Below, piece by piece: positions 34,026 through 42,689 of a DNA stretch of 64,000 nucleotides. Origin of the DNA: Acidobacteriota bacterium (lineage in GTDB: Bacteria; Acidobacteriota; Terriglobia; Terriglobales; Acidobacteriaceae); assembly GCA_013289765.1 (NCBI GenBank), contig JABCZI010000012.1, forward strand, positions 62,001-126,000, read 5' to 3'. Position numbers and translations under genes: made by a program. Positions within the stretch are counted from its first letter, which is position 1. Each line of letters begins with the position of its first letter. The notes beneath the pieces were generated by a model. That model was not told where the DNA came from and searched no databases. It saw only the letters and a program-made list of their open reading frames with translations.

Positions 34026-35222
34026 TTGAAGCGTTCGCCACAATTCGTCAGATTGCTGTTGGTGTTGGCTTTGCTTGCGCCACTGGCCACGGCGCAGGAA
34101 ACGCGGGTTACTCGCGAAGGGGGAGCCTGGGAACAGGAGATTACCGGGACGCTCACTGGAGTCAAGAACCTGCGAGTCAAAGTAGATATGGGTTCGGTGG
34201 TGGTGCACGGAGGGCAGCAAGCGGGAATTAGCTACGTAGTTCATTCAAAATCCTATACGTCGTCCGAGCAAGACGCGCGCCGCCAGTTCGAGTCCTTCAA
34301 AGTCGGCGCTTACATTCGCGGAGATACGGCTTGGATTGTGGGCGACTGGCAAGGCAGACGCCCCCACAAGTTTTCAGGAGAATTTTCCATTAACGTCCCG
34401 CGCGAAATTACCTTGGTGAAAATCGAGACCGAGGGTGGCAACATCGATACCACCGGAATCGCGGGGCGGGTGGAAGCCGAGAGCGGTGGCGGGAGCATGC
34501 ACCTGGATGACATTGGCGGAGGCGCACACGCAGAGACCGGCGGCGGGTCCATCGATGTCGGAACCATCAAGGGAGATATTGGGCTGCATACGGGCGGCGG
34601 CTCGATTGAGGTGCATCACGCTAACGGAAAAATTGTTGCGGAAACCGGTGGCGGCAGTGTCGAGATTATGTCCGCCACGGATGGCGCTAGCATCGAGACC
34701 GGCGGCGGTTCGATTGAGGTTCACCAGTGCAGTGGCAAGGTGAAGGCGGAAACCGGCGGGGGAAGCATCGACCTGGGAGATATTGGCGGGCCGGCCGAGA
34801 TTGAGACCGGCGGCGGCAGCATTCATTTGACCTCGTCCAAAGGGCATGTCGAGGCCCACACTGGCGGCGGCGGAATCGAACTTTATGGTGTTCCTTCGGC
34901 GCGCGTGGAGACCGGCGCCGGCGGTATCGTGGTGAAGTTTATAAAAACCGGGGCCGCGCCCAGCGATTCCACGCTCGAGACTTCCGCGGGAGATATAACG
35001 GTGTACATCGCGGCGGATGTCGCCATCTCGGTGCGTGGCAGCGTGGATTTGGGAAATGGACACCGCATCACGTCGGATTTTCCCGACATCCACATTGCCA
35101 GCGAAGGGGATAAGTGGGGGCCAAGGTCGCTGAGTGCCGAAGGCAAATTGAACGGCGGCGGCCCTGTGCTGAAGGTTCGAACGACGACCGGGGATATTTG
35201 TTTTAAACGCGCGAACCGGTGA
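34026..35222 (+). CDS. DUF4097 repeat protein, secreted
   Basis: This 398-residue exported protein has a signal peptide ending APLATAQ. After a 100-residue lead it carries a DUF4097-type beta-helix made of about ten units containing ETGGGSIEV-like motifs (ESGGGSMHL, ETGGGSIDV, HTGGGSIEV, ETGGGSVEI and so on), spaced roughly 18-20 residues apart. TTG at 34026 after AAGGGGG is the best start; an earlier TTG at 33996 overlaps the anti-sigma stop. Related proteins lie in envelope-stress operons with sigma/anti-sigma pairs, as here. Confidence 0.85.
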   Translation: MKRSPQFVRLLLVLALLAPLATAQETRVTREGGAWEQEITGTLTGVKNLRVKVDMGSVVVHGGQQAGISYVVHSKSYTSSEQDARRQFESFKVGAYIRGDTAWIVGDWQGRRPHKFSGEFSINVPREITLVKIETEGGNIDTTGIAGRVEAESGGGSMHLDDIGGGAHAETGGGSIDVGTIKGDIGLHTGGGSIEVHHANGKIVAETGGGSVEIMSATDGASIETGGGSIEVHQCSGKVKAETGGGSIDLGDIGGPAEIETGGGSIHLTSSKGHVEAHTGGGGIELYGVPSARVETGAGGIVVKFIKTGAAPSDSTLETSAGDITVYIAADVAISVRGSVDLGNGHRITSDFPDIHIASEGDKWGPRSLSAEGKLNGGGPVLKVRTTTGDICFKRANR

Positions 35223-35263
35223 AGGGTAGTACGGGTTGAAGGGGCGTAAACGGAGGTTCTGCC

Positions 35264-36394
35264 ATGCGGAAATATATTTTGACAACGATCGCTTTTCTGC
35301 CGATGCTGCTCAGTTGCTCATCCGCCGAGCAAAACTGGGTTATGGATTCTTCGCAGCCCTACGGAATTTCCAGCGAAGATTCGGGCGGAAGTTCCTACCT
35401 GGGCGTGGACATCGTGGATATCAGCGCCGACCGCCTCGGCGCGCTCAAACTGAAAGAAGAACAGGGCGTGGAAGTAACCATGGTCGATCAGGATGCTCCC
35501 GCGGGAAAGGCCGGAATCAAAGAGCACGACGTGATTTTGAGCATGAATGGGGCGGCAGTCGAAAGCAAGTCGCAGCTGCAGCGCATGATTCATGAGACGC
35601 CGGCAGGGCGCGTGGTCTCGCTCGGCCTGAGCCGCGACGGGCAGCCGCTGACTATTAAAGTGCAGCTTGGCGACCGGCGGTCTGAATTTCCGCATATCGC
35701 GAAGAGCAAAGACGACTTCCATTTCGAAATGCCGCCGATGCCTAACATGCAGAACTTCGAGGTTCCGAACATTGGCGTGGTCTATGTACACTCGTCGATG
35801 CGGAGCGGATTGATGGTGGAAAACCTTACTCCGCAACTGGGTGAGTTTTTTGGCGCCAAGAGTGGCAACGGAGTCCTGGTGCGTTCGGTAGAAAAAGGCA
35901 GCCGCGCCGACAAGGCAGGTTTGCACGCCGGAGACGTGATCGTTCGCGTAGGCGAACAGGCGGTGCACGATACCAGCGACTTTACCCACGCTTTGCGGAA
36001 CCACAGCGCGGGATCGGTGAATGTCACGGTGATCCGCGACAAGAAGGAACAAACTCTAACCCTCACCTTGCCTGACCGCAAAGAATCCGGGGAGATGATC
36101 GAGGAGAGTCTCGAAGCGCCGGAACTTGATGCGGATACGCAGATGGAGTTGAGCGAAGTTCAGAACGAGGTTGCCAAACTTCGGCCACAAATAGAATTGG
36201 CCACCAAACAAGCGTCGAAGGAACTGCGGAAATCCCTGTGCTCGCAGCAAAAACAGTTCAAAGAACAAACGGAGAAGCTACGGCAGGAACTGGGTCCTAA
36301 ATTACAGCAAGAACTTCTGAAGGGTCGCGAAAAGATGCAGTGGGAAATGGACCAACTCCGGATTGAGATGCAGGGAGCCTGGCTGGATATCTAG
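35264..36394 (+). CDS. Double-PDZ lipoprotein with C-terminal coiled coil
   Basis: This 376-residue protein has a lipobox-like signal (FLPMLLSCSS, Cys at residue 18). PDZ domain 1 spans about residues 45-135 (YLGVDIVDIS, GIKEHDVILSMNGAAV) and PDZ domain 2 about 165-270 (IGVVYVHSSMRSGLMVENLTPQLGEFF, AGLHAGDVIVRVGEQAVHD). The last 90 residues form a Gln/Glu/Lys-rich coiled coil. No protease domain is present, so it is a peptide-binding adaptor rather than an HtrA protease. It closes the sigma/anti-sigma/DUF4097 cassette. Confidence 0.85.
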   Translation: MRKYILTTIAFLPMLLSCSSAEQNWVMDSSQPYGISSEDSGGSSYLGVDIVDISADRLGALKLKEEQGVEVTMVDQDAPAGKAGIKEHDVILSMNGAAVESKSQLQRMIHETPAGRVVSLGLSRDGQPLTIKVQLGDRRSEFPHIAKSKDDFHFEMPPMPNMQNFEVPNIGVVYVHSSMRSGLMVENLTPQLGEFFGAKSGNGVLVRSVEKGSRADKAGLHAGDVIVRVGEQAVHDTSDFTHALRNHSAGSVNVTVIRDKKEQTLTLTLPDRKESGEMIEESLEAPELDADTQMELSEVQNEVAKLRPQIELATKQASKELRKSLCSQQKQFKEQTEKLRQELGPKLQQELLKGREKMQWEMDQLRIEMQGAWLDI

Positions 36395-36405
36395 AACGGC
36401 CGCAT

Positions 36406-37893
36406 TTAAGATCCGGCTGCGTTGGCGCGCGCAGCAATTCCGAGGCATACCTTATTTCGCCCCGCGACTTTCGCGGCGTATAAGGCAGCATCCGCCGCCT
36501 TAACCAGTTCGTCTCGCGTAATCCCCTGATCGGGAAAAGCTGCGGTTCCCGCACTGATGGTGACCGTCCGCGGCACGCCGGGAAACTGCCAGGTTGCAAC
36601 AATCTTCCGCAATTTATCGGCGATATTCATCGCGTGTTGCGCATTGGTCTGAGTCAACAGAATCCCGAATTCTTCGCCCCCGTAACGGCAGACAACGTCA
36701 ATCTTACGCAACTGCTGATTGAACAGCGAAGAAACCTGCCGCAACACTTCATCGCCGAGCACATGACCAAACTCGTCGTTGAGCCGCTTGAACTGGTCGA
36801 TATCGGCCATGATGACGGCCATGCCAGTGCCGTAGCGGCGGGCGCGCTCAATCTCTTCCGAGATGCGCAATTCGAAAAAGCGCCGGTTGAAAATTCCAGT
36901 CAAGCCATCGAGATAGGCGAGCTGCTTTACGCGCTCAACGTAATGCGCGTTCTGAATGGCAGTGGCGCAAATGTCGGCGACCGATTCCAGCGACTCCAGA
37001 TCTCCGTCACGAAACGCGTCAGGCTGCGAGCTATCGAGCGCAAGGACTCCAAGCGCCTGTCCGAACGAGACCAAGGGAATACGCAAACGCGACGCCGACT
37101 CGGCAAAAAATTTCATCGTGGTGGCGCTGCGCAGGTCGCTCTCCACCATCGTCCGGCTTCCCGTCAGAATGGTCGCCCACGGCTCGTTAGCCGCCGGAAA
37201 CCGCCCGCCTTGCGGGATGCGCGGGGTCAGCGTGCCGTGATGAGAACGCAACACCAAGTCTTTATCTTCACGTAAGAAAAGGGAAACGTGCGATACACGG
37301 AACGCGTCCTTGACCAACTGGCACACCCGGTTCAGCAATTCCTCCAATTCGAGGACAGCCGTGGTCTGTTGCGCAATGGCGTTGATCGCCTGCAGTTGCC
37401 GCGCCCGTTGCTGCTCCAGTGAATACAGCCGCGCGTTCTGCAGCGCCATCGACGCTTGCGTCGAGAAAAGCGTAAGCAGATCGATGGTCTCGGAATCGAA
37501 ATGATCCAGCCGGTCGCTCTGGCAATCGAGCACGCCCACCACTTCGTCCCGCACCATCAACGGGATAGCCAACTCAGAACGTGTGGACTTGGCAGAACAG
37601 AGATAGCGAGAATCATGGCTGACGTCGGGAGAATAGACCGGCTGCTTTTTCAACGCGGCGGCTCCCGTGATCCCCTGACCTACCGGCCAGCGAACCTTAT
37701 CTTCCCCTTCATCCCAGCCGACCTGCGAGCGGACGTACAGCTGCTGCGACTGCTTGTCGAGCAGCAGAATGGCCACATTGCGCAGATGAAAATAGTCATG
37801 TGCGATGCCCAGGATTCGCTGCAACACCTCGTCCAAATCGAACGTGGAGAGCACAGCCTGCCCTGCATCGTACAGGACCGCAATATTGTTCAT
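36406..37893 (-). CDS. Diguanylate cyclase with two GAF domains
   Basis: This 495-residue cytosolic protein makes cyclic di-GMP from two GTP. GAF1 is at about residues 20-155 and GAF2 at about 185-320. The GGDEF domain is at about 330-485, with the active motif GGEEF (CRYGGEEFGIL) and the inhibitory I-site RKID five residues before it. All catalytic features are intact, so feedback-inhibited cyclase activity is expected. The GAF ligands are unknown. It converges on the PDZ gene. Confidence 0.93.
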   Translation of the reverse strand: MNNIAVLYDAGQAVLSTFDLDEVLQRILGIAHDYFHLRNVAILLLDKQSQQLYVRSQVGWDEGEDKVRWPVGQGITGAAALKKQPVYSPDVSHDSRYLCSAKSTRSELAIPLMVRDEVVGVLDCQSDRLDHFDSETIDLLTLFSTQASMALQNARLYSLEQQRARQLQAINAIAQQTTAVLELEELLNRVCQLVKDAFRVSHVSLFLREDKDLVLRSHHGTLTPRIPQGGRFPAANEPWATILTGSRTMVESDLRSATTMKFFAESASRLRIPLVSFGQALGVLALDSSQPDAFRDGDLESLESVADICATAIQNAHYVERVKQLAYLDGLTGIFNRRFFELRISEEIERARRYGTGMAVIMADIDQFKRLNDEFGHVLGDEVLRQVSSLFNQQLRKIDVVCRYGGEEFGILLTQTNAQHAMNIADKLRKIVATWQFPGVPRTVTISAGTAAFPDQGITRDELVKAADAALYAAKVAGRNKVCLGIAARANAAGS

Positions 37894-37961
37894 GGTTCCC
37901 AGTTATCGTAGCGTGGCGGGGGGCGTTGGGTATGTTCCTAAAGTAACGTCAAAATCGCGCC

Positions 37962-38085
37962 GTCATCCCGAGCGAAGCGAGGGATCTCAGTGTCTGCCGG
38001 CGGTGACGGTACCGGTGGCGCATGCAAAAACCAAGGTCCCCTTCGACTTCGCTCAGGTCAGGCTCTCGCTTCGCTTCGGGATGAC
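37962..38085. repeat. Long inverted repeat, family F (copy 1)
   Basis: The left arm GTCATCCCGAGCGAAGCGAG (37962-37981) and the right arm ending CTTCGCTTCGGGATGAC (38065-38085) are nearly perfect reverse complements. The interior contains CCAAGGTCCC. A related copy lies at 46328. Confidence 0.8.
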
Positions 38086-38115
38086 AAACCGAGTTGGGCA
38101 AACGGCCCGCCGCCC

Positions 38116-38301
38116 CTACTTCCACCGTCTCGCCGTCCGAATCAGCCCATAAGCCACCACGCAAAACCAAAAATCCACCAGCAGCCCCCAATCTGGCTGA
38201 AATGGCCGATGCCGCGGCAAGTGAAACGCCGGTCCAAGAAAGAAGTACGCCACATTCCCCAGGATGATTGCGCAGAGAGCCTCGATCAGATTGATCAACA
38301 C
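38116..38301 (-). CDS. Small membrane protein
   Basis: This 61-residue protein has two hydrophobic helices (INLIEALCAIILGNVAYFFLG and GLLVDFWFCVVAYGLI) separated by a His/Arg/Pro loop, with a basic end (RTARRWK). The start is GTG at 38301 without a strong ribosome site. It resembles a short acidobacterial membrane protein from memory. The function is unknown. Confidence 0.5.
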   Translation of the reverse strand: MLINLIEALCAIILGNVAYFFLGPAFHLPRHRPFQPDWGLLVDFWFCVVAYGLIRTARRWK

Positions 38302-38392
38302 GTTTCGTTTAGACGCAAAATATGGGCCTCCCGGCTCCCTCCCGCATATCCATAATCCATCCTCCTGCTAACATTCCCTCAGACCTCCACCA

Positions 38393-40588
38393 ATGCTGGA
38401 ACTAACCACCCCCGTGCAATACGTCAAAGGGATTGGTCCCAAGCTGGCGGAAATCCTCGCCGCCAAAGGCATCACCACGGTGGGCGACCTGCTCAATCAC
38501 CTGCCATTTCGTTACGAAGACCGCCTGAACCCGCGCGGTATCGCGGAACTGCGCGCCGGAGAAATGGCCACCGTGATCGGCGAAGTCCGTAATTCAGGAC
38601 TGTTTCGCACCCGCCGCATGCCCATTTTCCAGCTAACCGTGGGGCAGGGCCGCTCGCGCCTGAAATGCCTGTGGTTCAACGCCACCTATTTGCAGGACAA
38701 GTTCAAGCCCGGCCAACTGATCGCCCTCTACGGAAAAGTCGAGCAGGATTCCCGCAGCGGGGAACTCCAAATCATGCAGCCGCAGTTTGAAATGCTGGGT
38801 GAAGCCGACGGCGCGGACGACAAAGCTGCCGTCTCCCTCGAAGTAGGCCGCATCGTTCCTATCTACGAGTCGGCCGGACAAGGCCGCGTGACCGCGCGCT
38901 GGTTTCGCCGCGTCATTCGCACCGCCCTCGATGACCTCACGCCCGACCTGCCAGAAACCATTCCCGCAGCCGTCCGCGAGCGTCTGGCGCTGGTTTCGCC
39001 GCGCGAAGCGCTCTGGAATGTGCACTGGCCCGAAGCCGGAGAAAGTTTCGAAGCCCTGCAATCCTCGCGCACGCCCGCGCACATCCGGCTGATCTTCGAA
39101 GAATTGTTCTTCACCGAGCTAGGCTTGGAACTTAAACGCCGCCAGCAAAAAGCCCAGACCGGAATTGCTTTCAAACTCGACGACCGCGTGCGTCAGGCGA
39201 TCAAAAAGATCCTGCCTTTCCATCCCACCCCCGCACAGAAAAAAGTGCTGAAAGAAATTGCCGATGACATGCAGCAGCCGCATCCCATGCGTCGTTTGCT
39301 GCAAGGCGATGTAGGCTCCGGCAAAACCATCATCGGATTCCAGGCCGCCATCATCGCCATCGAAAACGGCTACCAGGTGGCTCTGATGGCGCCCACGGAA
39401 ATTCTCGCGCAGCAGCATTATTTTTCCGCCCGAAAAATCCTCGAGAACGCCGGATACCGTATCGTCCTCTTAACCGGCTCTCTGGAAGCCGACCGCAAGC
39501 GCGAAATCCGCCGCCACATCGCCCAGGGCAACGCGCAGCTCATCATCGGCACCCACGCCCTGCTCGAAGAAAAAGTCGAATTCGCGAAGCCCGGCCTGGT
39601 AATCGTCGACGAGCAACACCGCTTCGGCGTCCTCCAGCGATTAAAGCTGATGAAGAAATCGGGCGACGGCGGCGATGGCCGGAGCAAAACTGTTCTTACG
39701 GAATCCGAATCCGAGACATCCGATAAGAATCCCGCTGAACCCGACGTTCTTGTCATGACCGCCACTCCGATCCCGCGAACCCTGGCGCTCACGCTCTACG
39801 GCGACCTCGATCTCAGCGTCCTCGACGAACTCCCACCCGGCCGCACCCCAATCGTCACCCGCCGCATCACCGACGATCGTTCCCCCGAAGTCTGGGACTT
39901 CGTTCGCAAGCAGGTTGCAAAAGGTCATCAAGCCTACGTCGTCTATCCCGTCATCGCCGAGAACGAGGAATCAGAACTGAAAGCCGCGATCAAGATGTAC
40001 CGCGAGCTAAGCAGTAAAGTCTTCTCCGATCTGAAAGTAGGCCTGCTCCACGGCCGTCTCGACTCCGACTTGAAAGACCAGGTCATGCGCATGTTCCAGA
40101 AAGGCGAATTGCAGATTCTGGTTGCGACCACCGTGATCGAAGTTGGTGTAGACGTTCCCAACGCAACGGTAATGGTGATCGAGCATGCCGAACGCTTTGG
40201 CCTGGCGCAGCTTCACCAGTTGCGCGGACGTATCGGCCGAGGTGCCGCCAAGTCCTTCTGCATCCTGATGACTGGCGGCAAAGTAACGGAAGAGGGAGAG
40301 CGCCGGCTGGATGCCATGGTGCGCACCAACGACGGCTTCCAGATCGCCGAGCTCGATCTCGAACTGCGCGGTCCGGGAGAATTCTTCGGCACCCGTCAAG
40401 CTGGCATGCCGAACTTTCGCGTAGCTAACCTGATTCGCGATCGTCAACTGCTCGAACTCGCCAAACGAGAAGCCGCTGCGGTTGTCGCCGGGCCCAATTC
40501 TGAAGTTACGCAGATCGAAATTAGCCGCGCCCTCGTTGCCATGCGCACCCGCTGGCAGCATACCTACGGTCTGGTCGAAGTCGGCTGA
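38393..40588 (+). CDS. recG: ATP-dependent DNA helicase RecG
   Basis: This branched-DNA helicase rescues stalled forks. The 731 residues comprise an N-terminal wedge/OB domain (VQYVKGIGPKLAEILAAKGI, and ATVIGEVRNSGLF), helicase motif I (RLLQGDVGSGKTIIGFQAA), motif II (VIVDEQHRFGV), motif III (VMTATPIPRTLA) and the C-terminal motifs VIEVGVDVPNATVMVIEHAERFGLAQLHQLRGRIGRG. A nonconserved 30-residue stretch (SGDGGDGRSKTVLTESESE) lies between motifs II and III. It starts a probable run with lipA. Confidence 0.95.
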   Translation: MLELTTPVQYVKGIGPKLAEILAAKGITTVGDLLNHLPFRYEDRLNPRGIAELRAGEMATVIGEVRNSGLFRTRRMPIFQLTVGQGRSRLKCLWFNATYLQDKFKPGQLIALYGKVEQDSRSGELQIMQPQFEMLGEADGADDKAAVSLEVGRIVPIYESAGQGRVTARWFRRVIRTALDDLTPDLPETIPAAVRERLALVSPREALWNVHWPEAGESFEALQSSRTPAHIRLIFEELFFTELGLELKRRQQKAQTGIAFKLDDRVRQAIKKILPFHPTPAQKKVLKEIADDMQQPHPMRRLLQGDVGSGKTIIGFQAAIIAIENGYQVALMAPTEILAQQHYFSARKILENAGYRIVLLTGSLEADRKREIRRHIAQGNAQLIIGTHALLEEKVEFAKPGLVIVDEQHRFGVLQRLKLMKKSGDGGDGRSKTVLTESESETSDKNPAEPDVLVMTATPIPRTLALTLYGDLDLSVLDELPPGRTPIVTRRITDDRSPEVWDFVRKQVAKGHQAYVVYPVIAENEESELKAAIKMYRELSSKVFSDLKVGLLHGRLDSDLKDQVMRMFQKGELQILVATTVIEVGVDVPNATVMVIEHAERFGLAQLHQLRGRIGRGAAKSFCILMTGGKVTEEGERRLDAMVRTNDGFQIAELDLELRGPGEFFGTRQAGMPNFRVANLIRDRQLLELAKREAAAVVAGPNSEVTQIEISRALVAMRTRWQHTYGLVEVG

Positions 40589-40606
40589 ACTGGTAGAATC
40601 AAAAGG

Positions 40607-41527
40607 ATGGCAGGAGCTTCACAACTGATTCAGATTGAGCTCGGCCCTCCGGTCCGGATGCCGAAGCCGAACTGGCTCCGCGCCAAAGCGCCCGTCGGCG
40701 ATAACTTTCACGAGCTCAAGAAGCTCGCCCGCGGCTTAGACCTGCACACCGTATGCGAATCGGCACAATGCCCGAACATCGGCGAGTGCTGGAATCACAA
40801 GACTGCAACCTTCATGCTGTTGGGCGATATCTGCACCCGCCGCTGCGGATTCTGCGCCGTCCCGAAAGGCCGTCCTCAGCCCATCGACTGGGATGAACCG
40901 CGCCGCGTCGCTGAGGCCGTGGCTACACTCGGCCTGAAGCATGCCGTCGTGACCAGCGTGAATCGCGACGATGACAATGTCGGCGGCGCAAAAGTTTTTG
41001 CCGAGACCATCCGCCAGATTCGCGAGTTGATCCCCGACTGCCGCATCGAAGTCCTGATCCCTGATTTTCAAGGTTTGGCAGAGCCTCTGAAGATTGTTCT
41101 CGATGCCCAACCCGACGTCCTTAACCACAACACCGAAACCGTCCCTCGTCTTTATCGCGCGGTGCGTTCAGGTGCGCGCTACGAGCGAACGCTCACCTTA
41201 CTCGATAACGCCAAAAAATTATCTCCCGGAATGGTGACCAAGAGCGGCGTGATGGTCGGCCTCGGCGAGTCCGGCGACGAATTAGTGGAAGTCTTCCGCG
41301 ATCTCGGCGGACGCGGTGTCGATATTCTTACCGTGGGCCAATATCTCCGCCCCTCGCGCGATCACCTGCCCATCGCCCGCTTCTACACTCCTCAGGAATT
41401 CAACGACCTGCGGGAAGCCGCGCTGCGCTTCGGTTTCCGCCACGTTGAATCCGGCCCGATGGTCCGCTCCAGCTATCACGCGCACGAACAGGCCGAATCG
41501 ACGGCCGCCCCGCGCGTGGTCACTTAA
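40607..41527 (+). CDS. lipA: Lipoyl synthase
   Basis: This radical-SAM enzyme inserts two sulfurs into octanoyl chains to form lipoate. It has both iron-sulfur sites: the auxiliary cluster C50-x4-C55-x5-C61 (CESAQCPNIGEC) and the radical-SAM C76-x3-C80-x2-C83 (CTRRCGFC). HNTETVPRLY and VGLGESGDEL are also typical. Length is 306 residues. The next gene begins 8 bases after the stop. Confidence 0.95.
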   Translation: MAGASQLIQIELGPPVRMPKPNWLRAKAPVGDNFHELKKLARGLDLHTVCESAQCPNIGECWNHKTATFMLLGDICTRRCGFCAVPKGRPQPIDWDEPRRVAEAVATLGLKHAVVTSVNRDDDNVGGAKVFAETIRQIRELIPDCRIEVLIPDFQGLAEPLKIVLDAQPDVLNHNTETVPRLYRAVRSGARYERTLTLLDNAKKLSPGMVTKSGVMVGLGESGDELVEVFRDLGGRGVDILTVGQYLRPSRDHLPIARFYTPQEFNDLREAALRFGFRHVESGPMVRSSYHAHEQAESTAAPRVVT

Positions 41528-41534
41528 CCCAACA

Positions 41535-42338
41535 ATGTTCAGCGCTCTTCTGCTTGTGATGGGATTCTTCGCAGGCATACTGGGGGCGCTCACCGGCATC
41601 GGCGGGGGTGTTCTGCTCACACCGATTCTTGCCCTGCATTTTGGAATTCCCATCCGGCAGGCGATCGGCACGAGTCTGGTCGCCGTCATCACCACTTCCG
41701 CCGCCAGTTCCTCGGTTCATCTGCAGCGTCACACCACCGACATTCGCCTCGGCATGACGCTCGAACTCGCAACTGCCTTCGGCGCCGCAGTCACCGCATA
41801 TCTGGTGGGATACTTCAACCGTAACGTGCTTGAAGGATTGTTCGCAGGCTTTCTGCTTTACAGTTCCATCACGATTCTGGCGCGCGGAGGAAAATTAAAA
41901 GACGAAGAAACAGTTCCCCCTAACACCAACGGCGAGACCGTAATCCCACCCTACGAACCTCAGCGCTATCCCCTCGGACTCGCTGCATCGCTTGTTGCTG
42001 GCGGACTGTCCGGCCTGCTTGGAATCGGCGGCGGTCCGATTAAAGTCCCGGTCATGTTCATCTTCATGAAGGTTCCTCTCATGGTCGCGACGGCGACGTC
42101 GAATTTCATGATCGGCGTCACGGCCGCTGCCAGCGCTATCGTCTACTACCGCCGCGGAGATATCCTGGTCGAGATTGCCGCCCCGTTGGCTGTCGGAGTA
42201 TTTCTCGGATCGTTGCTAGGCGCGCGTTTGGCCCCGCGCATTCAGACAAAGTACGTCGTCTATCTGCTCGTCGCCATCATGCTTTATCTCGCGGGACATC
42301 TGTGCGTGCATTTGCTTTCAGGAGGAAGTGCCGCATGA
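41535..42338 (+). CDS. TauE/SafE-family sulfite/anion exporter
   Basis: This membrane protein has 267 residues and about eight helices in two repeats. Each repeat starts with a family motif: GILGALTGIGGGVLLTPIL and GGLSGLLGIGGGPIKVPVM. The substrate may be sulfite, sulfoacetate or another organosulfur anion. The stop overlaps the ATG of the next gene (ATGA), so the two proteins are translationally coupled. Confidence 0.88.
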   Translation: MFSALLLVMGFFAGILGALTGIGGGVLLTPILALHFGIPIRQAIGTSLVAVITTSAASSSVHLQRHTTDIRLGMTLELATAFGAAVTAYLVGYFNRNVLEGLFAGFLLYSSITILARGGKLKDEETVPPNTNGETVIPPYEPQRYPLGLAASLVAGGLSGLLGIGGGPIKVPVMFIFMKVPLMVATATSNFMIGVTAAASAIVYYRRGDILVEIAAPLAVGVFLGSLLGARLAPRIQTKYVVYLLVAIMLYLAGHLCVHLLSGGSAA

Positions 42339-42634
42339 GCGAGGTGCGCGAACCCGCTTTTGACCGAGTGGTTGCATTAGTCTTGCGCGTCGGCGCATTC
42401 ACCTGTTTCTTCGTCATGCTGACCGGATTGCTACTTGGACTGTTTATTCATGGCAGCCTTCCTGAAGACATCGAGCGGGCGGGAGTGTTGTTGATGCTGG
42501 CTACACCGGTTGTGCGAGTTTTGGTTGCAGGAATTCTTTTTCTGCGGGAAAAGGATTGGCGGTATGGGGCGATCTCCCTTGGAGTACTGACAATTCTGTT
42601 GCTCGGCGCGGTATTCGGGATCGGAGAGCACTGA
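42335..42634 (+). CDS. DUF1634 membrane protein
   Basis: This 99-residue protein has three transmembrane helices (VALVLRVGAFTCFFVMLTGLLLGLF, VLLMLATPVVRVLVAGILFL, YGAISLGVLTILLLGAVFG). DUF1634 proteins are regularly encoded next to TauE/SafE exporters, as here, and are probably partner subunits. The ATG overlaps the upstream stop by four bases. Confidence 0.85.
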   Translation: MSEVREPAFDRVVALVLRVGAFTCFFVMLTGLLLGLFIHGSLPEDIERAGVLLMLATPVVRVLVAGILFLREKDWRYGAISLGVLTILLLGAVFGIGEH

Positions 42635-42689
42635 CCCCCAAGTAGGACAACGAGGCGGATGACGCGCAAGATGGCAACCAGCGAACAGA

